Source: Rhodococcus sp. IEGM 1409 (GTDB lineage: Bacteria > Actinomycetota > Actinomycetes > Mycobacteriales > Mycobacteriaceae). From it: a DNA stretch of 64,000 nt. Below the pieces are notes generated by a model. It did no database searches. It was not told the DNA's origin and worked only from the letters and a program-made list of their open reading frames with translations. Below, in pieces: positions 8,944 through 18,500 of the stretch (position 1 is its first letter; the number at the start of each line of letters is the position of its first letter). Location of the stretch: contig NZ_JASHKN010000017.1 of the NCBI RefSeq assembly GCF_030056735.1, positions 24,558-88,557 on the forward strand. Direction: 5' to 3'. The position numbers were made by a program, and so were the translations under genes.

Positions 8944-10629
8944 GATCAGCGCGATCACACCCATCAGTATCCAGGCGAGATGCGCGACTATGACGGCAGT
9001 TCGGGCACCGGTCGAGGCTTCCTGCGTGGCAACGTCTCCGGGTACTCGGTAGAGCTCGAGATCGTCGTCGGCGAAGACCTGTTCCAATCCGCCGAGTGTG
9101 GTTGCGGAGTTGCCGAGCTGACCCGGTGTGCCGCGCTCGATCAATACCCATCCGACTCCGAGATCGGCCAACTGCGTAGGACTCCCGCCGGCAAGCAGTA
9201 GATCCTCGACCTGAGTTGCGCGGGTTCCCTCGCCGCCGACCGCACCACCGGCAACCACCAGTTGGCCGGTCTGCAGAACGTCGAGAGGCAGGAACCGTGG
9301 TGCGGGATCGAGTACCGGCGCATCGCCGCTGTAGGGGAAGGCACGGAACATCCCGGCGGGAAGCACTGCAACGTCACCGGTTTCGTCTCGCAGTTGCTCG
9401 GCCACCGCGGTCCAGGACCCGGGATAGGGCACGGGCTTCAACGCGCCGCCGACGCCCCACACCAGATCCGGCAGTGCCACGATCGTCACCACGACGGCGG
9501 CGATCGACAATGTCGGGCGGGGAACGGAGAATCGATTGCCTGCCCACATCACCGCGGCGGCGGAAGCGAGTGCGTAGAACGGTACGGCCAGCGCGACCCA
9601 CTTCTGGGCGTCACGCAGCAGACCGGCGCCGGTGAACACGTCGACCGACCATCGACCGACGTCGAGCCCCCACGGGGTGGCGCCCAGGGTTGGGGCCAGC
9701 ACCGCAAACAGTGCCAGCAGTCCGAGTCCACTGACGACAGGGTTCCGGCGTCGGCGCCACAGAGCGGGCGCACCGGCGATCACCACGACGAGCAGAAGAA
9801 GTGTTCCGACCAACGCGAAGAGTGTTGTGCGCGTAGACGGTATCGCTGCCGAGTTCCAGATACCGCCGAGACCGGCGAGGCTGCCGAGCGTCGCGAGTCC
9901 GGGTTCCGCTCGGGCGGCAAAGGCGGCGACTCCCGCTGGATCTGAACCGTCGCCTGCTGCGCCTGATGCGAAGGTGGCGACCAACCATGGTGAAGCGGCG
10001 ACGAGGAACAGTCCGACAGCGCCGCAGACACGCCGAAGGGCAGAGTTCCGGCCTCCCGGGGTGGCAACCACCACCAGCGCAGTTGTCAGAGCGAGCAGGG
10101 CACCGGTAGGTGTCAGGCCCGCGAATGCCAGTGACGCGGCCAACGCCCACCACGATCCGGGCGTGGCTCGGCGAACTCCGATTCCGGCACACACGATCCA
10201 CGGCAGTGCGGCATATCCGGTCAGCAGGCTCCAATGTCCTTGCAGCAGGCGCTCGGCCACATACGGGTTCCAGAGCATCACCGTCGAGGCGACGAGTTGT
10301 GGACCGAGACCAGCAGTCGGCAGCAGGACGGCGACCATGCGCGCCGCGCCCCAACCAGCGAGCCAGAGCGCCGCGAGCAGGATGAACTTGACCACCAGTC
10401 CGCCGTCGATCACGGTGCTCAACGCTGCGATCAGCGCGTCCTGGGGAACAGCGCGGGCTGCGGCGTCGGTGAGTCCGAGGGCGGAGTCGGTCAGGTACGA
10501 GCGCGGCGTGCTGACGGCGTCGCGCAGCAGGAGGTAGCCAGGGCCGAGCAGCGGTCCGAGGATCAACAGTGTCAGCGCCAGGCTGTATGCCGCAGGCAGG
10601 TAACGGCGGTATCCGGCTTGCACTGTCAT
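8890..10629 (-). CDS. polytopic membrane protein, GT-C-like (Rv0226c-like)
   Basis: A 579-residue integral membrane protein with about ten to twelve hydrophobic helices, a long periplasmic C-terminal region (roughly residues 400-540), and a final helix followed by a basic tail ending in RLARRGES. The helix layout, with short loops rich in W/Y/R (WNPYVAERLLQGHW), resembles GT-C polyprenyl-sugar-dependent glycosyltransferases. It is the counterpart of Rv0226c (similar length and place). An upstream in-frame extension reaches 11628 but reads as antisense of the flippase gene; the ATG at 10629 begins the first helix. The specific sugar transferred is not known. Confidence 0.85.
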   Translation of the reverse strand: MTVQAGYRRYLPAAYSLALTLLILGPLLGPGYLLLRDAVSTPRSYLTDSALGLTDAAARAVPQDALIAALSTVIDGGLVVKFILLAALWLAGWGAARMVAVLLPTAGLGPQLVASTVMLWNPYVAERLLQGHWSLLTGYAALPWIVCAGIGVRRATPGSWWALAASLAFAGLTPTGALLALTTALVVVATPGGRNSALRRVCGAVGLFLVAASPWLVATFASGAAGDGSDPAGVAAFAARAEPGLATLGSLAGLGGIWNSAAIPSTRTTLFALVGTLLLLVVVIAGAPALWRRRRNPVVSGLGLLALFAVLAPTLGATPWGLDVGRWSVDVFTGAGLLRDAQKWVALAVPFYALASAAAVMWAGNRFSVPRPTLSIAAVVVTIVALPDLVWGVGGALKPVPYPGSWTAVAEQLRDETGDVAVLPAGMFRAFPYSGDAPVLDPAPRFLPLDVLQTGQLVVAGGAVGGEGTRATQVEDLLLAGGSPTQLADLGVGWVLIERGTPGQLGNSATTLGGLEQVFADDDLELYRVPGDVATQEASTGARTAVIVAHLAWILMGVIALISVGLNQNRIRLARRGES

Positions 10630-10662
10630 GACGCGCACGATACGTGGTGCATCATTACTGCC

Positions 10663-11889
10663 ATGCCTCGCCAACCACTCGATCGCGCCGCCGCGGCCGG
10701 GGTCGGCATGGTTTTGGTGGGATCGATGACGGCCAATGTCGCGTCGTACCTGTTGGCATGGTTGGCCAGCCGATGGTTGGGGCCGATCGGCTACGGAGAG
10801 TTCGCGAGTCTGCTTGCCGCCCAGTTGGTACTTGCGGTTCCGGCATTGGCGTTGCAGACGGTGGTGGCCCGCGAGGCGGTGCGTGGCAAGAGCACAGATG
10901 CGTTGCGGTCGTTGGGGTATCGATGCACGGCGATCGTCGCCGTCCTCGCGGTGGCGCTGGCTCCGGCGATGGCGTGGCTGCTCGACACCGGAATCGTGGC
11001 GGCGTTCTCGGCATTGGTGACCGCGCCCATGTTGGTTCTGCTGGCCACGGAACAGGGGTTGTTGCAGGGGCACGGTCGATTCGGCACTCTCAGCGCCGTA
11101 CTGGCCGGGGCCGGGGTGATGAAAGTCCTTCCGGCAGTGATCGTTCTGGCATTCGGCGGCGGAGCAGGCGCGGCATTGGTCGCGGGCGCGGCCGGAACTG
11201 CGTTGCTGGTGGTGATAGTTCGCGTGGTCGACCGAACCGTCTCGGTGAGCGAGGACCGGCCGGTGCGGATCGGCGTCGTCTCCGTGCTTGCGGCGTCGCA
11301 GGTTCAGCTCGCGCTGATCGCGTTGTCCTCGCTGGACCTGCTGATCGTCCGCGTCGTCCTCAGTGAATACGACGCCGGTGTCTACGCGCTCGGCGCCGTC
11401 GCGACGAAGGTCGCGTTCTGGCTGCCGCAGGCAGTGGGCGTCGTGCTGTACCCGAAGATGGCGAACCCGGCGCACTCGGCGCAGGCGGTTCGCTCGGCGT
11501 TGGCGGTGCTCGTCGGTATCGGCGCCGTGCTGGTTCTCGGGGCGGCGGTTGCCGGCCCACTGGTGCCGATGCTCGTGGGCGACGCGTACGCCGCCGTGGC
11601 TCCGATGCTGTGGGCCTTCGCTCTGCACGGTGCAGCGCTGGCGGTACTCCAGGGTGCTTTGCTGTCCGCAATCGCGTCAGAACGCACACGAGTGGCCCTT
11701 CTGGCATGGGCAGGGCTGGCTGTGGAGGCGACGGTCATGCTGGTGTGGGCGAAGACGCCGGGAGAGTTGATCGGTGTCGCCGTCGTGGTTGCGTCGACGA
11801 CGGCGTTGGCGGTGTCCGTCGCCGCAGTGCGAAGTGCCGACCGCGCCGGGCCGGCACCTCGCAGCGGCGTCAGTTCTCCAGACGCGTGA
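10663..11889 (+). CDS. oligosaccharide flippase family membrane protein
   Basis: A 408-residue protein with about twelve transmembrane helices and almost no soluble part, of the polysaccharide/oligosaccharide (PST/MOP) flippase type. The N-terminal ASYLLAWLASRWLGPIGYGEFASLL region is typical: the LGPxxYG motif after helix 1 is a hallmark of the family. It probably moves a lipid-linked glycan across the plasma membrane. ATG at 10663 lies 33 bp from the divergent Rv0226c-like gene, so the two share a very compact promoter. Its last 20 nt overlap the convergent siderophore-binding gene. I know of no equivalent at this place in M. tuberculosis. Confidence 0.87.
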   Translation: MPRQPLDRAAAAGVGMVLVGSMTANVASYLLAWLASRWLGPIGYGEFASLLAAQLVLAVPALALQTVVAREAVRGKSTDALRSLGYRCTAIVAVLAVALAPAMAWLLDTGIVAAFSALVTAPMLVLLATEQGLLQGHGRFGTLSAVLAGAGVMKVLPAVIVLAFGGGAGAALVAGAAGTALLVVIVRVVDRTVSVSEDRPVRIGVVSVLAASQVQLALIALSSLDLLIVRVVLSEYDAGVYALGAVATKVAFWLPQAVGVVLYPKMANPAHSAQAVRSALAVLVGIGAVLVLGAAVAGPLVPMLVGDAYAAVAPMLWAFALHGAALAVLQGALLSAIASERTRVALLAWAGLAVEATVMLVWAKTPGELIGVAVVVASTTALAVSVAAVRSADRAGPAPRSGVSSPDA

Positions 11890-12826
11890 ACAGATCGTCG
11901 AAGTAGTCGAGCGTACGCATCGCGGTGTAGACGGATCCATAGTTGATGTTCCCACCCGTGTAGACGACGTTGTCGCCTTGAACTGCGCGGATACGGTTCC
12001 ACATCGCGCGGTCGCCGCTGACGGGATCCACGCCGGGAGCGGTGGTGACGATCATTCCGTCGGCCGAGTCGAGAGCAGTCACCAGATTTTCGGTGGAGAT
12101 CTCCTTCTGCCCCTCGACCGGCCACTGGAGTTGCACGCCGAGGTCTTCGGCAACCTGCGTGGAGATGCCCTTGCGGTTGACGCCGTTGACCTTCTGGTTC
12201 ACGTAGTTCAGCAGCACAACCTGCTTGCTCGCCAAGCTCTGGGCGTGGCGTTCCTTCAATCCGGCTGCTCTGTCCTCGTACGCTCCGATGACCTGACGGA
12301 CGTCGGGGTTCTCGGTGCGCCCCAGCCAGCTCGCCAACTGATCGATGTTCTCGCGCCACGGACGCGTGAAGTCCATCGGAAGCACAGGCGCTGTCTGGCT
12401 CAACTGCTGCAGCGGCCACATGTCGGAGGCCTCACCGATGTCGGTGCAGATGATCAGGTCCGGTTCCAGGGCGAGAATTGCCTCGACGTTGACCGGTGCC
12501 TCGAACACCTGCGCCGTGGGATCAGCCGGAACCCACGGCTCGGCGGCGTCGAAGCTGTAGGCGATGACAGGAAGGCCCATCGCGACGGCTGGTTCGAGGT
12601 CGAGTCGGGAGTCGATCGCGACGACGCGCTTCGGGGTGACCGGAATGTCGTAGGTTCCGAGAGAGGTCGTGACCGTGCGCATCCCGGATGCATCGCCTTC
12701 GGTCCCGGCGGATCGTGCGCAACCGGCGGCGAACAGCCCGGAGAATGCTGCCGTGCCGACCACGAATCTCCGTCGCGTCAGATCGCTGACACAGCTGTGC
12801 GACCCCAGAACTGTTGATGCGGGCAT
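11870..12826 (-). CDS. siderophore-binding lipoprotein, FecB/FepB type
   Basis: A 318-residue periplasmic-binding protein for ferric siderophores. The N-terminus has a twin-arginine motif (TRRRF) and a lipobox (FAAGC), so it is probably Tat-exported and lipid-anchored. The binding-protein core is recognisable from KRVVAIDSRLDLEPAVAMG, the VNVEAILALEPDLIIC hinge segment, and a C-terminal TAPGVDPVSGD region. AGGAG lies 5 nt upstream of the ATG at 12826. No permease or ATPase genes are adjacent, so it must share a transporter encoded elsewhere. No convincing IdeR box was seen upstream. The isochorismate synthase gene near 20 kb is a possible functional partner. Confidence 0.9.
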   Translation of the reverse strand: MPASTVLGSHSCVSDLTRRRFVVGTAAFSGLFAAGCARSAGTEGDASGMRTVTTSLGTYDIPVTPKRVVAIDSRLDLEPAVAMGLPVIAYSFDAAEPWVPADPTAQVFEAPVNVEAILALEPDLIICTDIGEASDMWPLQQLSQTAPVLPMDFTRPWRENIDQLASWLGRTENPDVRQVIGAYEDRAAGLKERHAQSLASKQVVLLNYVNQKVNGVNRKGISTQVAEDLGVQLQWPVEGQKEISTENLVTALDSADGMIVTTAPGVDPVSGDRAMWNRIRAVQGDNVVYTGGNINYGSVYTAMRTLDYFDDLFTRLEN

Positions 12827-12951
12827 GTGGCTCCTCGTGCTCGGGGTGATCTGGACTTCCAGAAAACGCTAAGCCCGTGACTGTGCGGAGGGAACGACCC
12901 GTCGCGCCAATCCGTACGCCGATCCGGCAACAACATCCCGAAACGCAGCAA

Positions 12952-12979
12952 AGCGCCCCTTCCGTGTGGAAGGGGCGCT
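12952..12979 (-). terminator. intrinsic terminator after the DUF3068 gene
   Basis: A perfect 12-bp GC-rich stem (12952-12963 and 12968-12979) with a 4-nt loop lies 17 nt past the DUF3068 stop. A TTTGCTGCGTTT stretch follows on the minus strand. Confidence 0.85.
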
Positions 12980-12995
12980 CTACTTACTGCCTGAG

Positions 12996-14129
12996 TCAGT
13001 CCTTGCGCAGATCCGGACGCGGGATCACCTGAGTGTCGTCCGAGGTCCAGTCGTGCTCACCCGGAGCCGGCTCGGGCGAGCCGTGGCCGCTGGGATTCTG
13101 GTTTGTTCCGCCGTGTGCAGCGCGGGCCGGAGTTCCGCCCTTGCCGCCGCGAAGGCCGAGGAAGATACCGGCGATCAGCGCGATGACGCCGAGGACACCT
13201 GCCACGATCGGGACGGTGCGGCCGAACAGCGAGAGCTTGTCCATGCCGTCACGTGCCTGCTGGACCTGGTACTCGATGGTCGCTTCGTCGAAGGGCAGGG
13301 TGACCTTGAGAACCTCGACGTCGACGGCATCCTTGTTGCGTCCGTAGTACTGGTGCAACTGCTCCTGGCCCTTGACGACAACGCCGGTCTTGGGCTCGAC
13401 CCACAGGTCACGGACGTTGGTGTACCAACGCGTCATCGTGATCGGAGTAGCGCCACCGGGAACGCCCCAGGTGTCGGCGGGCAGGCTCAGCTTGTTGGTG
13501 GGGGAGTTGACGACCTTCGACAGGTCGACGGGATCGATCGTCTGCTGGAAGTGGTACACCTTCAGACCGTTGATCTCGGTCTCTTCGACGAAGTCGATGT
13601 CCTTCGTGGCGCGAGCGTTCAGGTCGAAGTAGGGGTAGCTCTTCTGTTCCGTGTTGAACGGGAACTTGTACTGCAGACCGTCGCGGGAAACTTCTTCGGC
13701 GGGCTGGTCGCTGGAGGTCTGGACGGTTCCGACCGGATCGTTGGTCGGCATCGAGCTGACGCGATCGAGCGTGACGCGGTCCAGGGTTGCGGTCAGCAGT
13801 CCGGTGTCGCCCTGCTTGTCGGTACGACGGACCGTCTGGCCGGCTTCGACGGTGATGATGTCGGCGTCGGACGGGTCCTGTGTGGTGACGTATCGCTGAG
13901 CGACGATCGGCACGTTGGTGTCGACCTGTGCCTTGCCGCCGAGGAGTGCCGCCGAGTTGAGGACGCTACCGGTACCTGTGGCGACGGTGGTCACCTCGAG
14001 GTCGAGTGGCGTCTTCTCCAGCTTGCCTACCGTGTAGGTAGGAATGAGGATGGCGATGGCCAAAAGGAAGGCACCGAGGCCCACCAGAATGCAAGGAAGT
14101 ATCCGGCTCGGCCCTGAGCGTTCCGCCAT
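12996..14129 (-). CDS. DUF3068 (porin PorA-family) membrane protein, Rv0227c-like
   Basis: A 377-residue envelope protein with one transmembrane helix near residues 9-29 (ILPCILVGLGAFLLAIAILI), a large external domain of about 280 residues, and a second helix near 310-335 (VPIVAGVLGVIALIAGIFLG) followed by a Gly/Pro-rich cytoplasmic tail. This two-helix, large-ectodomain plan is that of DUF3068, labelled in databases as a PorA-family porin, a name based on distant similarity only. It matches Rv0227c in place and length. The ectodomain contains MTRWYTNVRDLWVEPKTG and similar aromatic beta-type segments. It stands alone with its own terminator, facing the acyltransferase across a 216-bp promoter region. 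Confidence 0.9.
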   Translation of the reverse strand: MAERSGPSRILPCILVGLGAFLLAIAILIPTYTVGKLEKTPLDLEVTTVATGTGSVLNSAALLGGKAQVDTNVPIVAQRYVTTQDPSDADIITVEAGQTVRRTDKQGDTGLLTATLDRVTLDRVSSMPTNDPVGTVQTSSDQPAEEVSRDGLQYKFPFNTEQKSYPYFDLNARATKDIDFVEETEINGLKVYHFQQTIDPVDLSKVVNSPTNKLSLPADTWGVPGGATPITMTRWYTNVRDLWVEPKTGVVVKGQEQLHQYYGRNKDAVDVEVLKVTLPFDEATIEYQVQQARDGMDKLSLFGRTVPIVAGVLGVIALIAGIFLGLRGGKGGTPARAAHGGTNQNPSGHGSPEPAPGEHDWTSDDTQVIPRPDLRKD

Positions 14130-14345
14130 GCTGTGACTCCTAACCCGTTAAGTCTTTCGAGGTTCCCCAACCGGCACAATATGAGCTGCGCAGATCGCAT
14201 GGGGCCCCCGATGGACACCATGTGTGGCAGAACACTAACAGTCCACTGGCCCGGTTTGTCGCATGAGGGCATGAATTGGCCAGGCATTTTGTTGCGAGTC
14301 CCTGGTGGTTTCCCTCAATCGGCCTGGGGTGCACACTTATCCGTG

Positions 14346-15548
14346 ATGATCAGTTCCACGAATTCCTCTCAGACGGTCCCGCCGCAGGCTCGGGGCTTCG
14401 TTCCAGCTTTGGACGGTATGCGTGGACTGGCCGCGCTCGGCGTCCTCGTCACCCATGTCGCGTTCCAGACAGGTGAAGCGCAGTCCGGTGCGATCGGGCG
14501 CGCGTTCGGCCGACTCGACCTCGCCGTAGCGGTGTTCTTTGCTTTGTCCGGATTTCTGCTGTGGCGCCCCCACGCGGCAAAGGCTCGCGGAATCGGGCAG
14601 CCGCAGTCGACCGTCCGATACTGGATCTCCCGCGCGACGCGCATTCTGCCCGCGTACTGGGTGGCGGTGGTCCTGATCCTGCTGTTCCTGCCCGGCGCAA
14701 GCGGGGGATACCAGGTGTGGCTGGCGAATCTCGGGTTGGCGCAGGTGTTCGTGCCGCTGACGCTTACCGAGGGGCTCACGCAGATGTGGAGCCTGTCGGT
14801 CGAGGTGGCGTTCTATGTTCTGTTGCCACTGTTCGCGTATCTGATGGTGCGACTGCGCGGCAGCTCGGCCCGGTTCCGGCTACCGCTTCTGCTCGGGGTG
14901 TCGGTCTTGGCCTTGACGTGGGCATTCATTCCGATTCCGACGCCGGACGCCATCCACCACGACAACTGGCTGCCCGGCTACCTGCCGTGGTTCGGCGTCG
15001 GCATGGTCCTGGCCGAGCTGGCAGTGGGCCCGTCGACGTGGGTGCATCGCCTCGCGCACCGTCGGGTATTCCTGACTTTTGTTGCCTTTGTCGCCTTCGT
15101 TCTCTCGTGTACCGATCTGGCCGGGCCCGAAGGTCTGGTGCGGCCGGAGCCGTGGCAGTACGCGATCAAGATTGCTCTGGGCGCGATCATCAGCTTCTCG
15201 TTGATCGCGCCACTGGTTCTGCGCGATCAATCGCAGCATCGGTTCCTGGCCAGTCCCTTGGCGCTGGCAATTGGACGCTGGTCCTACGGCCTGTTCATCT
15301 GGCACCTGGCCGTACTGAACGCTGTGTTCCCCGTGTTCGGCATAGTTCCGTTCTCGGGCAGCTTCTTCTACGTCCTGGCCCTCACGGTCGTCCTGAGCGT
15401 CGCTGTGGCCTCGGCCAGTTACGCCTTGGTGGAGGAACCGGCGCGCGTGGCGGTGACGCGGTGGGAGAAGCGTCGCCACATCGGTGAACCGGCAAAGGGT
15501 AGTGCGGCCAACCCGGTCACGACCAAGGCGACCAACATCGAGAACTGA
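14346..15548 (+). CDS. OafA/YrhL-type membrane acyltransferase (Rv0228-like)
   Basis: A 400-residue acyltransferase-3 family protein with about ten transmembrane helices. Family marks include the early PALDGMRGLAALGVLVTHV segment with the conserved catalytic-type histidine, the ALSGFLLWRP loop, the basic YWISRATRILPAYW region, MWSLSVEVAFYVLLP, and the terminal ASYALVEEPAR motif. It probably acylates a glycan or glycolipid at the membrane. ATG at 14346 was chosen because the conserved domain begins about 17 residues later; a much longer open frame upstream lacks coding character. The last 130 nt overlap the 3' end of aftD on the other strand. Confidence 0.9.
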   Translation: MISSTNSSQTVPPQARGFVPALDGMRGLAALGVLVTHVAFQTGEAQSGAIGRAFGRLDLAVAVFFALSGFLLWRPHAAKARGIGQPQSTVRYWISRATRILPAYWVAVVLILLFLPGASGGYQVWLANLGLAQVFVPLTLTEGLTQMWSLSVEVAFYVLLPLFAYLMVRLRGSSARFRLPLLLGVSVLALTWAFIPIPTPDAIHHDNWLPGYLPWFGVGMVLAELAVGPSTWVHRLAHRRVFLTFVAFVAFVLSCTDLAGPEGLVRPEPWQYAIKIALGAIISFSLIAPLVLRDQSQHRFLASPLALAIGRWSYGLFIWHLAVLNAVFPVFGIVPFSGSFFYVLALTVVLSVAVASASYALVEEPARVAVTRWEKRRHIGEPAKGSAANPVTTKATNIEN

Positions 15549-18500
15549 ATCGCGAACGAGTCGCCCACGTAGCCGCCCGGTGCCCGCCACGGTCCCGTCG
15601 AGAGCAGCGTGATGCCGATCATCGCGGCCACGCCGGCAGTGCCGACCAGGATTCGTGCGGTTCGAGCCGGGCCGAAGATTCGCAGCGCGGTGAGCCCGAG
15701 GATCGAACAGACAACCGCGATCGCCGCTCCCACACCGCCGCCGATGACGGTGGCCGCCGCGAGCACGCCCACCCATCCCGCCGCGACGCTGCGCCACGGT
15801 CGGGGTGATGTGAGGGGCTTGGGTTCTCGGCGTCCGGGGACAAAAGCTGCGAACAGCAGCGGGATCAGCAACACGAGTCCGCCGAAGATGCCGAGGCGGT
15901 ACCAACGGTCACTGGGGAAGTCGATGGTGACGGTTCCCGCGGTGCCTGCCGGCACGATCCAGCCCTGCTGCCATCCGTTCACGACCACCGGCGTCAGTTC
16001 GGAACCGTCCGGCGCTGTAGCGATCCAGCCGATGCTGGTGCTCTCGGGATTGACGATCAGCTGATCGGTGGACGAGCTCGTGAGGGTGAGTTCCCGGTGA
16101 TTCGCCGTCCACGCGGTCGATTCGAGTGGCGTATTCCTTTGCGCGGGTGATGGATCGACAGCCGTCAGGTCGAGGTTGTCGACAGAGAACGCCGGGCCGG
16201 GTTCGACGACCACTTCGGGCTGTCCCGCAGGCAGGGGTGCCGACGCGTTCGGGCCGCACGCGAGCGCCTCGACCGGTGCGCCGTTCCGTAACTGGGCCGC
16301 CGTCGCCGTGATCGAGGTGGGGAACTGCTGTCCGGCAACCGAAATGGTCGGGCCGTCGCCACACGGGACGGTGACGGTGCGGTTGTCGAGTGCGTCCGTG
16401 TTCTGTACTCCGGAATCGGCGATCGGGGTTCCGTCAGCGCCGACGACGCCGACCTCGGCGAGGCCGGTGGGCTGTGCCTGGGCGAAGCCGAGTGCCGTCT
16501 GATCGAGGACGGGTTCCCAGTCGGTGACACTCAGGACGATCTTGTCGGTGACGAAGGGGGAGAGGGAAACTCGACTGGTCTGAGGCGTCTCGTCCTCGAG
16601 GTCGGGCAGTTCTCGGACCTGCGGGCCGTTGCCGAGGTTCACCGCGACGCTGGTCGGCAGCGACGGGAGGGCGCCGAGTCCCCGTGTGATGTCCAGACCG
16701 GTGACCAGGGTTGGCTCGGGGAGGGTAAGTGTCAGAGTCGGTTTCGGGCCGCCAGGTTCGGTGGTGCGCTGCGGCGCCGACCACGTGGTGCGTGCGTCGC
16801 CGTCGGTGGCAGCGAAGGCAGCTCCGCGAGTGTCGCCGATGTCACTCGAACCCGAAGCCGTGATTCGGCCGGGGACGGAAAGGAGGTCTTCGAGGGCGTT
16901 GCCCTGACGCGCGCGGACAGTCAGTTCCGGCGCAACCACGGTGTTTTCGGGAACCGTGAGTGTGCGCTGGAAACGGCTGGGCTCTTCGGGTATCGCCATG
17001 AACGCATTGCTGCATCGCACGCGGTCCGTCGAGTTCGCGCACGCATTGCGGCCGGGGAACTCCTGGCTCAGATTCCAGGCGTTCACGGATGCGCCTGTCG
17101 GCGTACTCGGCAGGACCGTGTCGAAACGGATCGGTACGGTCTTCGGAGCATTGCGGTCGGAGAAATCTTCGACGGAGAGTTCGCTGATGCCGAACTGTGT
17201 TCCTGGCGAACCATTTTCGGTGTGAGTCGCCGTGATGCGCACCCACGGCGTATTGCCACCCGGGATCGAGACGGTGATGGACTCGCCCGGACGCTCCACC
17301 TTCACCGCCGTGCTGCCGTTCGGTGTCGAGACCTCGAGCCATTTGACGGGGGCGCCGATCGCAGCAGCACTGGTGGTCAGGTGGAGCAGGCCACTGGAAA
17401 TCGGTGCGTCGAAGTCGATCTGCAACCACTGACCCAGTGCTCGTTCGATGCCGTTGCTGAACCAACCGGTGGCCGGATCGCCGTCGACCGTCGATGCGGG
17501 GCTGCTCGACGGCGAGGTGCCGCCCAGCTGGGTGGCGTCGGAGGCGGCGCTGGAAACGGTGATCGAAGCGCCGCTCCAGTGGCCTTCCACGAGAGGCGTG
17601 TTCGCAACCGGATAGTCGGGCACCAAGTTGTAGGTGCGACGAGCGTCGTCGGGGGTACGTAGCGCGGAACTGTGGTTGTCGACCTGGCCGAAATCGGTTT
17701 CTCGATCGCGTGGGGTGTCGGTGACGGTGACCGAATCGACCGGCAGTCCCGCAGCTTCGGCGTCGGCCGCCAGGATCATCGGCCCGGTCCCCGGAACCTG
17801 CCCGCTTTCGTGAAGGCGCACAGTCGATTCCGGTCCGCCTTGTACCCGCGGAACCTGATTCAGGTCGACGGAGTACGGTCCACTGACCGCCGCGGTGCCG
17901 TCCGGCGGGGTGACCTCGAAGATCTCGATGGCCGGGTAACCGGGGCGTAGATCGCTGTCCGCGACCAGGCCTTCGATCGGTTCGGGGCTGTTGTCCTCAC
18001 CGAAGTGCGCGACTCGCTCGATCCCGGGCGAACCTTCGACCGCTTGATGCACGAGAATCGGCCTGGCCGAGCGCGACGTCTCGCCGTCGAGGTCGTTGCG
18101 CATCACCAGGTAGCGGATGCCCTGCCCCAACAAGGTCTGCGCCAGGCCGTCCGACGGGCGACCATCGGCAATCAGACGTTGCACCGAATCGAGCGCGCGG
18201 ATGGCGCCGGGCGGGGTCAGCGGGACCGAATCACGCACTGCCCACGGCGTACTCGCCAACGCCTGAAGCGGCTCGTCACGCGTCAGGCCCCAGACCTGGC
18301 TGCCGAACGGCGCTCCCGGGACGACCAGGGCACGTTCTGCTTCCGATCCGGGTGAGGTGTTGTCCTCGAGCCACTGCGCTGCCTCGTTCCAGTACGAGGG
18401 GACGTCCGGGTATGCACCGCGGGGAGCGAGTTTTCCCGTCCAGGCCAAGGCGGTGGAGAGGGTGAGGGCAACGAGGATCAGGCTGGTCAGTGCGACCATC

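Noticed and set aside
10630..11628. N-terminal extension of the Rv0226c-like frame to 912 residues
   Set aside because: The extra 333 residues are antisense to the flippase gene, rich in Arg/Gln/His and without family features; the membrane domain starts at 10629.
14133..14345. Upstream extension of the acyltransferase frame
   Set aside because: It reads through the promoter region of the DUF3068 gene and has no ribosome site; the family domain starts after the ATG at 14346.
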